DNA of 43,199 bases from CAIKZZ01 sp036742455 (GTDB taxonomy: Bacteria > Pseudomonadota > Gammaproteobacteria > Steroidobacterales > Steroidobacteraceae), in the NCBI GenBank assembly GCA_036742455.1, contig DAINQU010000025.1, forward strand, positions 1 to 43,199, written 5' to 3'. The notes beneath the pieces were generated by a model. It did not search any database and had not been told where the DNA came from. It worked only from the letters and a program-made list of their open reading frames with translations. Positions 24,935-33,046 of the stretch are shown piece after piece (the stretch's first letter is position 1; each line of letters begins with the position of its first letter). A program made the position numbers and the translations under genes.

Positions 24935-26028
24935 ACGTGACCTGGAATCACCGGCGTCGGGCACACCACGTCGGCGTTCTGGCCGCGCTGGCGCAGATAA
25001 TGATCCATGAGGACGATGGCGAGCATGGCTTCGGCGATCGGCGTCGCGCGCAGTCCCACGCAGGGGTCGTGCCGCCCCGTGGTCACGACGTCCACGGTTT
25101 CGCCGGCGACGTTGATCGTCTCGCCCGGCACTTGAATGCTGGACGTCGGTTTCAACGCAATCGAGACCACCACGTCCTGGCCCGAGGAGATGCCCCCGAG
25201 GATGCCGCCGGCATGGTTCGAGGCAAAGCCCTGCGGCGTCATGAGATCCCGCCCTTCGCTGCCCTTCTGACGCGCCACGGCAAAACCGTCGCCAATTTCG
25301 ACGCCTTTCACGGCGTTGATGCTCATCATGGCATGCGCAATGTCGGCGTCGAGGCGATCAAACACCGGCTCGCCGAGTCCCACCGGGACACCGCGCGCGA
25401 TGACCGTCAGCCGCGCGCCGACCGACTCGCCTTCGCTGCGGATCTTCCAGAGATACTCTTCCAACGCCGCGACGCGCGACGGATCGGGGCAGAAAAACGG
25501 GTTGTCGTAGGCCGACAGCGGATCCACCGGATCCAACGTGAACGGGCCGATCTCGGTCAAATAGCCGTGGATCTGGATCCCGAGACGCTCTGCCAAATAC
25601 TTCCGGGCGATCGCACCGGCGGCCACCCGCATGACCGTCTCGCGCGCCGAGGAGCGCCCGCCGCCGCGGTAATCGCGAAAACCGTACTTCTGTTCATAGG
25701 TGTAATCGGCGTGGCCCGGCCGAAACCGATCTTTGATCTTTTCGTAGTCGCGCGAGCGTTGGTCGGTGTTCTCCACCAATAAGCCGATCGGCGTGCCCGT
25801 GGTGCGCCCCTCAAACACCCCCGACAGGATCTGCACCTGATCGGGCTCTTTGCGTTGACTCGTGTGGTGGGAGGTCCCGGAGCGCCGACGCTCCACATCG
25901 GTCATCAGATCGGCCGCCGTCAGCGCGAGCCCCGGCGGGCAGCCGTCGACGATCGCGCCGAGCGCCGGACCGTGGCTTTCCCCAAAAGTCGTGACCGTGA
26001 AAAGTCGTCCGATCGTATTGCCCGACAT
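24931..26028 (-). CDS. aroC: Chorismate synthase
   Basis: Last step of the shikimate pathway: 5-enolpyruvylshikimate-3-phosphate to chorismate, needing reduced FMN. The 365-aa product has the three family signatures: GESHGPALGAIVDGCPPG, the RPGHADYTYEQKYGFRDYRG stretch and the C-terminal RHDPCVGLRATPIAEAM. ATG at 26028 lies 2 bp after the prmB stop with GAGG in the end of prmB; a much longer open frame upstream is a shadow of prmB. The MFS gene overlaps the stop by 4 bp. Confidence 0.98.
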   Translation of the reverse strand: MSGNTIGRLFTVTTFGESHGPALGAIVDGCPPGLALTAADLMTDVERRRSGTSHHTSQRKEPDQVQILSGVFEGRTTGTPIGLLVENTDQRSRDYEKIKDRFRPGHADYTYEQKYGFRDYRGGGRSSARETVMRVAAGAIARKYLAERLGIQIHGYLTEIGPFTLDPVDPLSAYDNPFFCPDPSRVAALEEYLWKIRSEGESVGARLTVIARGVPVGLGEPVFDRLDADIAHAMMSINAVKGVEIGDGFAVARQKGSEGRDLMTPQGFASNHAGGILGGISSGQDVVVSIALKPTSSIQVPGETINVAGETVDVVTTGRHDPCVGLRATPIAEAMLAIVLMDHYLRQRGQNADVVCPTPVIPGHV

Positions 26029-26030
26029 GC

Positions 26031-26909
26031 CTAGTCCATCCTCAACAAGAACACCCCACCGCCACCGTGCTCGAATTCGAGCCACAGGAACGGCGTCTGC
26101 GGCCACGCCGCAGCGACCGCCTCGTCCGTATCGCCCACTTCGACCACCAAGATGCCACCCGGCGCGAGACGCGCCGACATGCCCTCTAAGATCCGCCGGA
26201 CATGGTCCAAGCCCTCGGGCCCCGAGTCGAGACCCAACGCCGGTTCGTGGCGATATTCCGCCGGCAACGCCGCCACGACCGCGGTCGGCACGTAGGGTGG
26301 ATTGGAGACGATGATATCGTACCGGCCCTCGGGCAACCCGTCGTAAACGTCCGCGAGCACGGGCTGCACCCGCCCCGCGAGGCCGTGGTGGGCAATGTTG
26401 TCGCGCGCCACCTGAAGTGCAGCCGCGGAAATATCCGCGGCATCCACCGTCGCCGCTGGAAACGCGTGCGCGCAAGCGATCGCAATGCAACCGGAGCCCG
26501 TGCCGATATCGAGGATGCGCTGCACCCGCGTCGGATCGATAAAGGGCTCGAACCGCGCGGCGATCAACTCGGCGATCGGTGAGCGCGGCACCAGCACCCG
26601 CGGGTCGACGCGCATCTCGTGGCCGGCGAACCAGGTCACGCCGGTCAGGTAGGCGGACGGCAAGCGCTCCTCGATCCGGCGACGGACCCACTCGCGCAGC
26701 ACGCGACGCGCCGCGAGGTCGAGTTCCACGTCGTAGGCCGCCGGAGCGTCCGCATGGCTCAGGCCGCCGGCCTGGAACACGAGGGCCGCCGCGTCGTCGG
26801 TCGGGTTGTCCGTCCCGTGCCCATAGGTCAGGCCGGCGCGGGCGAAACGACGGGCGATCGAGGCAATGGCATCGCCCACACGGGCGGGGGGCAGTCGGTG
26901 TGCTGTCAT
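26031..26909 (-). CDS. prmB: Ribosomal protein L3 glutamine methyltransferase
   Basis: N5-methylates a glutamine of ribosomal protein L3 with SAM. The 292-aa product carries the HemK/PrmC-type catalytic NPPY (IIVSNPPYVP), SAM motif ILDIGTGSGCIAIA, and LVPRSPIAELI typical of PrmB rather than PrmC. The substrate-side block YRHEPALGLDSGPEGLDHVRRIL is also PrmB-like. The prmB-aroC neighbourhood is conserved in gammaproteobacteria. ATG at 26909 has no obvious Shine-Dalgarno. Divergent from the SCO gene across 52 bp. Confidence 0.93.
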   Translation of the reverse strand: MTAHRLPPARVGDAIASIARRFARAGLTYGHGTDNPTDDAAALVFQAGGLSHADAPAAYDVELDLAARRVLREWVRRRIEERLPSAYLTGVTWFAGHEMRVDPRVLVPRSPIAELIAARFEPFIDPTRVQRILDIGTGSGCIAIACAHAFPAATVDAADISAAALQVARDNIAHHGLAGRVQPVLADVYDGLPEGRYDIIVSNPPYVPTAVVAALPAEYRHEPALGLDSGPEGLDHVRRILEGMSARLAPGGILVVEVGDTDEAVAAAWPQTPFLWLEFEHGGGGVFLLRMD

Positions 26910-26961
26910 GACCGACAGTCTAAAGGAACGGGACACGGCACAAGTCATGGGATAATGGGGT

Positions 26962-27588
26962 ATGCGTACGACACCCCTCCGCCTTTGGCGATCCGCCCTC
27001 GTTCTGGCACTCCTCGGCCTGCTGTCCGCCTGCCACCGCACGGCAGCACTGCCGGAGGTCGCGACCTTACTGCCGGAGGCGCGACCGCTGCCGGCGCTCA
27101 CGCTCACCGGCGGCGATGGCCAACCGTTGCCACTGACCCGCTTGCAGGGCCGCCCGACGCTGTTGTTCTTCGGCTTCACGAGCTGCCCCGACGTCTGCCC
27201 AACGACGCTCGCCGCACTGTCCGCCGCGACCCGGCGCTTGCAGGACCTGCCGCGCGGCTCGCAACCGCAGGTCCTGTTCGTGTCGGTCGATCCCTTGCGC
27301 GATACGCCCGCTGCGATCGCCGCCTATGTCGCGCATTTCGGTGACGGGATCCTCGGCGGTACCGGCGACGTGGCGACGTTGCAGCGCCTGACGCGGGCCG
27401 TGGGCGCCACCTTCGCCGTGCCCTCGGATGCGGACCCGGCGCGCGGCTACGGCGTCTTACATTCCGGCCAGGTGTATCTCTTGAACCCCGCAGGCCAACT
27501 GATCGCCGTCTTCTCTCCGCCACACGACCCCGCGGCGATCGCGACCGACGTGCGGCGCATCCTCATTCTGGTCGGAGATCGCTCATGA
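26962..27588 (+). CDS. SCO1/SenC family copper chaperone lipoprotein
   Basis: Periplasmic thioredoxin-fold protein that helps load copper into cytochrome c oxidase CuA or acts as a thiol-redox partner. The signal sequence ends in a lipobox (LGLLSAC), so it is a lipoprotein anchored at Cys24. The metal and redox motif CPDVC is followed by the conserved VDPLRDTP, and the third ligand His is in VLHSGQVYLLN. The length, 208 aa, is normal. Its TGA overlaps the psd ATG (ATGA). No oxidase gene lies in the window. A GATAAT only 6 bp before the ATG could hint at a leaderless transcript, but no -35 matches. Confidence 0.9.
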   Translation: MRTTPLRLWRSALVLALLGLLSACHRTAALPEVATLLPEARPLPALTLTGGDGQPLPLTRLQGRPTLLFFGFTSCPDVCPTTLAALSAATRRLQDLPRGSQPQVLFVSVDPLRDTPAAIAAYVAHFGDGILGGTGDVATLQRLTRAVGATFAVPSDADPARGYGVLHSGQVYLLNPAGQLIAVFSPPHDPAAIATDVRRILILVGDRS

Positions 27589-28451
27589 CGTTGGCCGATC
27601 GGGCGTTTATTCTGCTGCAGCATCTGCTGCCCAAGCGGCTGATCACCGCGCTCGTCTACCGCATCGCGCGCATCGAATCGCCGGGCTTTAAGAACCTGCT
27701 GATCCAGCAGTTCGCACGCGCGTATCGCGTCAATCTCGACGAAGCGAGCGTACCGCCGGGCGGGTACCGATCGTTCAACGCGTTCTTCACGCGCGCGCTG
27801 CGCCCGAACGCGCGACCGCTCGATACGGATCCCAGCACCGTGATCAGCCCGAGCGACGGCACCGTGGCCGAGTGCGGCGATCTCGATCAGGATCGCATCC
27901 TGCAAGCGCAACTCGTCGCCAAGCGGCGCACCTACGCCTTGGGCGCCTTTCTCGGCGATGCCGAGCGCGCCAAGCCCTTTATCGGTGGCCGCTTCGCGAC
28001 GATCTATTTGGCGCCGTACAACTACCATCGGGTGCACGTGCCGCTCGATGGCACCTTAACGGCGCTGCATTACGAGCCCGGACTGCTCTACAGCGTCAAC
28101 ATGACCACCGCCGCGTGGGTCGACGCGCTCTACGTCAAGAACGAGCGACTGGTGTGTCACTTCGACAGCCCGATCGGCCCCTACGCGTTGGTGTTCGTCG
28201 GCGCCCTGAACGTCGGCAGCGTGAGTCTCACGGGTGTCGGCGAAGTGCTGCCGCGCGCCGACCGCCGACCGGGCCCCTTGCCGCTGCCGAACGCACGCGA
28301 CTATCGGCGCGGCGACGAACTCGGCTGGTTCAACATGGGATCGACGGTCGTCTTGATCTTCCCGCCGGGCACGGTCGACTTCGTCGAGGGCATCGCGCAC
28401 GGCACCGTGGTGCGGATGGGTCAACGCCTCGCACGACGGTCTGCCTCGTGA
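27585..28451 (+). CDS. psd: Phosphatidylserine decarboxylase proenzyme
   Basis: Makes phosphatidylethanolamine from phosphatidylserine at the inner membrane. The 288-aa proenzyme has the autocleavage site MGST, with Ser253 becoming the pyruvoyl group of the alpha chain (last 36 residues). Conserved beta-chain blocks are FNAFFTRALRP, ISPSDGTVAE, the YLAPYNYHRVHVP block with catalytic His, and the VGALNVGS segment. Coupled to the SCO gene upstream (ATGA) and to epmA downstream, whose ATG shares one base with the TGA. The psd-epmA-efp association is known in enterobacteria. Confidence 0.97.
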   Translation: MTLADRAFILLQHLLPKRLITALVYRIARIESPGFKNLLIQQFARAYRVNLDEASVPPGGYRSFNAFFTRALRPNARPLDTDPSTVISPSDGTVAECGDLDQDRILQAQLVAKRRTYALGAFLGDAERAKPFIGGRFATIYLAPYNYHRVHVPLDGTLTALHYEPGLLYSVNMTTAAWVDALYVKNERLVCHFDSPIGPYALVFVGALNVGSVSLTGVGEVLPRADRRPGPLPLPNARDYRRGDELGWFNMGSTVVLIFPPGTVDFVEGIAHGTVVRMGQRLARRSAS

Positions 28452-29386
28452 TGCGAACACGACTGGTGGCGCGTGCGGCGATGCTCGCCGAGTGCCGCGC
28501 CTTTTTCGCGGCGCGCGGGGTGCTGGAAGTCGAAACCCCGCTGCTGTCGCAAGGCGCCGTGACGGACGTGCACCTCGCCTCGCTCGACACGCAAATCGCG
28601 GGCCTTGCACCGCGGTATTACCTGCAGACATCGCCGGAGTACGCGATGAAACGGCTGTTGGCGGCCGGCGCGGGCGACTGTTACCAAATCTGCAAAGTGT
28701 TTCGCGACGGGGAAACGGGGCGTTATCACAACCCCGAGTTTTCGATGCTCGAGTGGTATCGATTGGGTTTTGATCATCACGCCCTGATGACCGAAGTGGA
28801 ATCGCTCCTCGTGCCGCTGCTGGGCCCGGACTATGCCCGACCGGCGCAACGCCTCAGCTACCAGGCCGTGTTCGAACAGGCCCTCGGCATCGATCCGTAC
28901 ACGGTGGCGCTGGCGGAGCTGCGCACCTTGGCGTTAACGCGTGCGCAGGCCGATCTGCCGGACGCGGACCGCGATACGCTGCTGGACGTGCTGATGGGCG
29001 TGGTCATCGGTCCGACGCTGGGCCGCGACCGCCTGACGTTCGTCTACGACTACCCCGCGACACAAGCGGCCTTGGCGCGCGTCTTGCCGGGCTTGCCGCC
29101 GCGCGCGGCCCGCTTCGAGGCGTACGCGCGCGGTCTGGAGCTGTGCAACGGGTTCCACGAACTCGCCGATGCGGCGGAGCAGCGCCGGCGCTTCGAGGCG
29201 GATCACCGCGCACGGCTGGAACGCGGCTGGCCGCTGCCACCCATCGACGAACGGTTTTTAGCGGCCCTCGCCGTGGGCCTGCCGGACTGCGCTGGCGTGG
29301 CCGTCGGGCTCGACCGCGTGCTCATGATTGCGACCGGCGCCACCTCGATCGACGAGGTGCTCGCCTTTACGATTGCGGAGGCTTGA
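28451..29386 (+). CDS. epmA: EF-P lysine34 beta-lysyltransferase (GenX/PoxA)
   Basis: Paralogue of the class II lysyl-tRNA synthetase core that attaches (R)-beta-lysine to Lys34 of elongation factor P. The 311-aa product lacks an anticodon-binding domain and starts directly in the catalytic core. Motif 2 is FRDGETGRYHNPEFSMLEWY and motif 3 GVAVGLDRVLMI; ETPLLS and LQTSPEYAMKRLL are also conserved. ATG at 28451 overlaps the psd stop (TGATG). The substrate gene efp lies 504 bp downstream on the other strand, with Lys34 present. EpmB, the lysine 2,3-aminomutase of the pathway, is not in the window. Confidence 0.95.
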   Translation: MRTRLVARAAMLAECRAFFAARGVLEVETPLLSQGAVTDVHLASLDTQIAGLAPRYYLQTSPEYAMKRLLAAGAGDCYQICKVFRDGETGRYHNPEFSMLEWYRLGFDHHALMTEVESLLVPLLGPDYARPAQRLSYQAVFEQALGIDPYTVALAELRTLALTRAQADLPDADRDTLLDVLMGVVIGPTLGRDRLTFVYDYPATQAALARVLPGLPPRAARFEAYARGLELCNGFHELADAAEQRRRFEADHRARLERGWPLPPIDERFLAALAVGLPDCAGVAVGLDRVLMIATGATSIDEVLAFTIAEA

Positions 29387-29389
29387 ACG

Positions 29390-29887
29390 ATGAGCGAATC
29401 ACTCCCGTGGGTGGATCCGAACGCCACACCGGCCGAGGTGCACGCCACCCTGCTCCAGGCCTTGGACGGGATGCTCGTGGGCGAACGCGACTGGATCGCG
29501 AACCTCGCGAACGCGTCGGCGTTGCTGATGGGACTGCTGCCGAATTTGAACTGGGCCGGGTTCTATCTCTACAAGCACGGTGAACTCGTGGTAGGCCCCT
29601 TTCAGGGCAAACCCGCCTGCGTGCGCATTGCGCTCGATCGTGGCGTGTGCGGCGCGGCGGCCACCGCTCGGCAGACGCTCGTCGTGGCCGACGTGCATGC
29701 CTTTCCCGGTCACATTGCCTGTGACGCGGCCAGCCGTTCGGAGGTGGTGTTGCCCCTGATCGCCGCGGACGGACGACTGTTGGGCGTCATGGACTTGGAC
29801 AGTCCGCTCCCCGCGCGCTTTGATGCGGCAGACGCCGCCGCGCTGGAAGTGTTCGCAGCCCGCCTCGTGGCGGGCTGCGACGTCTGA
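29390..29887 (+). CDS. msrC: Free methionine-(R)-sulfoxide reductase (GAF domain)
   Basis: Reduces free L-methionine-R-sulfoxide with thioredoxin; YebR/fRMsr family. The 165 aa form a single GAF domain (LMGLLPNLNWAGFYLYKHGE onwards). The conserved cysteines are present: PACVRIALDRGVCGAAA has two, and HIACDAAS the third. SEVVLPLIAADGRLLGVMDLD is the typical GAF C-terminal strand pair. It starts 3 bp after epmA, so it belongs to the SCO-psd-epmA-msrC operon, and it converges on efp with 3 bp between stops. Confidence 0.93.
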   Translation: MSESLPWVDPNATPAEVHATLLQALDGMLVGERDWIANLANASALLMGLLPNLNWAGFYLYKHGELVVGPFQGKPACVRIALDRGVCGAAATARQTLVVADVHAFPGHIACDAASRSEVVLPLIAADGRLLGVMDLDSPLPARFDAADAAALEVFAARLVAGCDV

Positions 29888-29890
29888 CCC

Positions 29891-30457
29891 TTACTTCGCG
29901 CGCGAGATGTACTCGCCGGTGCGGGTGTCGACGCGGATCACTTCGCCTTCGCTGATGAACAGCGGAACGCGAACGACAGCGCCGGTCTCGAGCTTCGCCG
30001 GCTTCTGACCGCCCGTGGCGGTATCGCCACGCACGCCCGGATCCGTCTCGACGATCTTGAGTTCAACGTGCGACGGTGCCGTGACGGTCAGCGGCTCGCC
30101 GTTCCACAACGTCACGATGCACTGCACACCGTCCTTGAGCCACTGCGCCGACTCGCCCATCGCGGACTTGCCCGCGGTGTACTGGTCGAAGGTGTCCGGG
30201 TTCATGAACGTCCAGAAATCGCCATCGGTGTAGAGGTACTGCATGTCGGCGTCGACCACGTCGGCCGCATCCACCGAGTCACCGCTCTTCCACGTCTTTT
30301 CCACCACGCGGCCGGTGCGCAGATTGCGAACCTTCACGCGGTTGAAGGCCTGGCCCTTGCCGGGCTTGACCATTTCGTTCTCGACGATCGAGTACGGGTC
30401 TCCATCGATCAAAATCTTGAGGCCCGTTTTAAATTCGTTAGTGCTGTACGAGGACAT
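29891..30457 (-). CDS. efp: Elongation factor P
   Basis: Relieves ribosome stalling at polyproline stretches by binding between the P and E sites. The 188-aa length is standard. The modified loop is VKPGKGQAF with Lys34 (not Arg32), the target of EpmA-type beta-lysylation. Three beta-barrel domains are recognisable through VVEKTWKSGDSV, YLYTDGDFWTFMNPDTFDQY and the C-terminal RVDTRTGEYISRAK signature. Upstream, a minus-strand TACACT (30516-30521) might be its -10 box; the match of the -35 is poor. It converges on the msrC end of the epmA operon. Confidence 0.98.
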   Translation of the reverse strand: MSSYSTNEFKTGLKILIDGDPYSIVENEMVKPGKGQAFNRVKVRNLRTGRVVEKTWKSGDSVDAADVVDADMQYLYTDGDFWTFMNPDTFDQYTAGKSAMGESAQWLKDGVQCIVTLWNGEPLTVTAPSHVELKIVETDPGVRGDTATGGQKPAKLETGAVVRVPLFISEGEVIRVDTRTGEYISRAK

Positions 30458-30635
30458 GAAACTCTCCGGAAAGCCGCCAAATGCGGGGGGCCATCCGGCC
30501 CACCAAAAGCGGGCTAGTGTATCGCTCCGGCGGGCAGACAGCCAGACAAGCCCAAAAGCCCGGGCGCGGGCGACCTCTTCAAAGTGTTAACCGGGTCCGG
30601 TTGGCGGTCCGAGAGAGCGCCTACGATCCGATGCG

Positions 30636-32738
30636 ATGAACGCGATCCTCAACCCCACGACGCCGCGCGCCGCCCGACCCGACGCCCTGACCGCCGTCGT
30701 GCTGTCGCGCTCGCCGGAAGCGCCGGAGGCGATCAATCGCCTGTTGCGGCAGGCGGGGCTCACCGCCCGCTGTGTCGGGGTCCGCAGCGCCGATGACCTC
30801 GAATCCGCGCTGCACACGCACCGTCCCGAGTTGGTGTACATCGCCACCGACGATCGCTTACTCCCGCTCTCGGCGATCGCATCGCTGCGCAGCCGGGTCG
30901 ATCTGCCGCCGTCCGTGATCTTATTGCTGAGCGAGTGCACGGAAGCGGCTTCCGAAACTGCCTTGGCGGCCGGTGCGCAGGATATCGCCAGCCTCCACGG
31001 CGCTCGCCGACTCGTCCTGGTCACCCGGCGCGAACTGCACGCGCAGCGCAACGCCCGGGCCTTGAGCGCGGCGCTCGCCCAACACTCGGCGGTGGAGCGC
31101 GCGCTGAACACCCTGCGCGAAACCACGAGCGATGCCATCGCCGAAGTCGCGGAAGGCATCGTGATCGGCTGCAACCCGGCGTGGCTGGCGCTCACCGGCT
31201 ACACCGAACTGGGCAGCTTGGACGGGCTGCCGATCATGGATTGTTTCGAGCCGGCCTCACACGCGGCCCTGCGCGGCGCCCTGCTGGCCTGCCTCGAGGG
31301 TCGCTGGCCCGCCGCGCCGTTGCGCTTACAAGTCCGCCGCGGCGACGACGGGATCCACCCGGTCGACATCGCGCTCACGCTGGGCGCCGCCAGCGACGGC
31401 GAGGCCGTCATCACGCTGCGCGCGCCGAGCAGTACCCCGGCGCCTTCCGCCGATGCGCAGCAGCAGCTGCGCGAGCTCGAGCGACAACTCGACGCCGCGC
31501 GACGCACCGATCCCAGCACCGGCTTCGCGCATCGCGTGGCGTTCCTCGCCGCCTTGGCCGCTCAGTGCGCAACACCGGTGGCCGGTGGCGTGCGATACGT
31601 CGCGGTCCTGCAGGTCGATGACGCGGACGGTCGGCTGGCCCGCAGCGGCCTCGCCGCCTACGAAGCGCACGTCGCGCGCCTCGCCGATCGGCTGCGCTGC
31701 CAGGTCTTACCCGAGGACCCGGTGGGTCGACTCTCGGACACGGGCCTCGCCGTACTCTTGGAGCGCGGCACGGTTGCCGATGTGGAACGCTGGGCCCAGC
31801 AATTTCTGGACGCCGCGCGCACGGACGTCGACCTCGGCGCCGACCCGGCCGCGCCGTGGACGGTGTCGGTGGGACTCGCGCGCGTCACCGGCGCCGATCC
31901 GGAACCGGCGATCCGCCGTGCGCGCGCCTCGCTCGCCGCCGTGCCGTCCACCGGTTCCTGCGGTGTCTGCAATGCGGATCCCCTGCCCACCGTGGTCAGC
32001 GACGAGTCCGATCGCCTCTGGGCGCAACGCATCAAAACGGCGCTGATGGAAAACCGGTTCCGTCTGACCCAACAACCGATCGCAAACCTGCGCGGGGGAC
32101 CCGCGCAGTGCTACGACCTGCTCGTGCGCTTACAGGACGACGCCGGTCTCGACGTCTTGCCGTCCGAGTTCCTGGCGGCCGCACAGCGCCACGACCTGCT
32201 GCGCGCGCTCGATCGCTGGGTGCTGGCGGCGTGCTTGTCCATGGCCGCCGAGCGCAGCGGGCGCGGCTTCTTTGTGCGCATCTCGGCCGACTCGCTGACC
32301 GATGCGACCTTGCCGAGCTGGCTCAAGGGTCAGTTCGCTGCCACCGGGATAGATCCGAGTCGTATCGTCGTGCAAGTCCCCGAAGCGGACGCTGAACGGC
32401 ACCTCGCAGCATCGCAGACGCTGCGCCAGGCGCTGCGCGACCAGGGCGTGCGCTTTGCCTTGGAACACGTCGGCTTTGGCGCGGATCCGGGACGCCTGAT
32501 CCGCTCGCTGCGGCCGGAATTCGTCAAAATCGACGGCAAACTCATGCAAGGACTGGCACTCGATCCCGAGCTGCAGACGGCCGTGCGCGATCTCGTCAGT
32601 CACGCCCGCGCCACCGGGGCCGCGACCATCGCCGAGCGCGTCGAAGACGCCAACACCATGGCCGTGCTGTTCGCCTTGGGCGTGGAGTCGATTCAAGGAC
32701 GCTTCGTGCAACGCGCCGAAGCCGTCACCATCGGCTGA
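30636..32738 (+). CDS. fimX: FimX-like degenerate receiver-PAS-GGDEF-EAL protein
   Basis: A 700-aa cytoplasmic c-di-GMP receptor candidate. Order: receiver-like (about 20-150; the acceptor site reads VYIATDD without a clear phosphoacceptor), PAS (about 165-265), degenerate GGDEF (about 295-430; signature reads RLSDTGLAVL) and EAL-fold (about 460-700). In the EAL part the EAL motif is YDL and the DDFG block is LEHVGFG, so phosphodiesterase activity is not expected, while VKIDG and AERVED are kept. This architecture and size match Pseudomonas FimX (691 aa), which binds c-di-GMP without cleaving it and controls type IV pilus assembly and twitching. No ribosome site is obvious before ATG 30636. 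The orthology is inferred from architecture. Confidence 0.8.
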   Translation: MNAILNPTTPRAARPDALTAVVLSRSPEAPEAINRLLRQAGLTARCVGVRSADDLESALHTHRPELVYIATDDRLLPLSAIASLRSRVDLPPSVILLLSECTEAASETALAAGAQDIASLHGARRLVLVTRRELHAQRNARALSAALAQHSAVERALNTLRETTSDAIAEVAEGIVIGCNPAWLALTGYTELGSLDGLPIMDCFEPASHAALRGALLACLEGRWPAAPLRLQVRRGDDGIHPVDIALTLGAASDGEAVITLRAPSSTPAPSADAQQQLRELERQLDAARRTDPSTGFAHRVAFLAALAAQCATPVAGGVRYVAVLQVDDADGRLARSGLAAYEAHVARLADRLRCQVLPEDPVGRLSDTGLAVLLERGTVADVERWAQQFLDAARTDVDLGADPAAPWTVSVGLARVTGADPEPAIRRARASLAAVPSTGSCGVCNADPLPTVVSDESDRLWAQRIKTALMENRFRLTQQPIANLRGGPAQCYDLLVRLQDDAGLDVLPSEFLAAAQRHDLLRALDRWVLAACLSMAAERSGRGFFVRISADSLTDATLPSWLKGQFAATGIDPSRIVVQVPEADAERHLAASQTLRQALRDQGVRFALEHVGFGADPGRLIRSLRPEFVKIDGKLMQGLALDPELQTAVRDLVSHARATGAATIAERVEDANTMAVLFALGVESIQGRFVQRAEAVTIG

Positions 32739-32791
32739 CGCGTGCGGGCGGGATTGACGCGGCGCACGGCGCAGCGTCGAATGCGGCCATG

Positions 32792-33046
32792 ATGACCTGC
32801 CGCAGCCACTGCGGGGCCTGCTGCACAGCCCCTTCCATTACGAGCCCGATTCCCGGCATGCCCAACGGCAAACCCGCCGGCGTGCGCTGTGTGCAACTGG
32901 ACGATGCCGAGCGGTGCCGTTTGTTCGGCGATCCCCGCCGACCTGCCGTCTGCGCATCCCTGCAGCCGCATCCGTCGATGTGCGGCACCGGCCGTGAGGA
33001 CGCCCTGCGTTACCTCACGGCCCTCGAATCCGCGACCGCGCCTTAG
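32792..33046 (+). CDS. YkgJ family cysteine-cluster protein
   Basis: A small protein of 84 aa with the CRSHCGACC start, GMPNGKPAGVRC, and later RPAVC and MCG cysteines: the putative Zn- or Fe-binding cluster of the UPF0153/YkgJ group. The biochemical role of the family is not known. Two consecutive ATG codons (32789 and 32792) can start it; the ribosome site is poor. It follows the fimX-like gene by 53 bp and its TAG shares bases with the stop of the convergent amylase gene (TTAG). Confidence 0.82.
   Translation: MTCRSHCGACCTAPSITSPIPGMPNGKPAGVRCVQLDDAERCRLFGDPRRPAVCASLQPHPSMCGTGREDALRYLTALESATAP

Noticed and set aside
26029..26691. Upstream extension of aroC to 586 aa
   Set aside because: Shadow of prmB; chorismate synthase starts at 26028.
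26951..26956. GATAAT as a leaderless promoter of the SCO gene
   Set aside because: It is 6 bp from the ATG and no -35 box fits.
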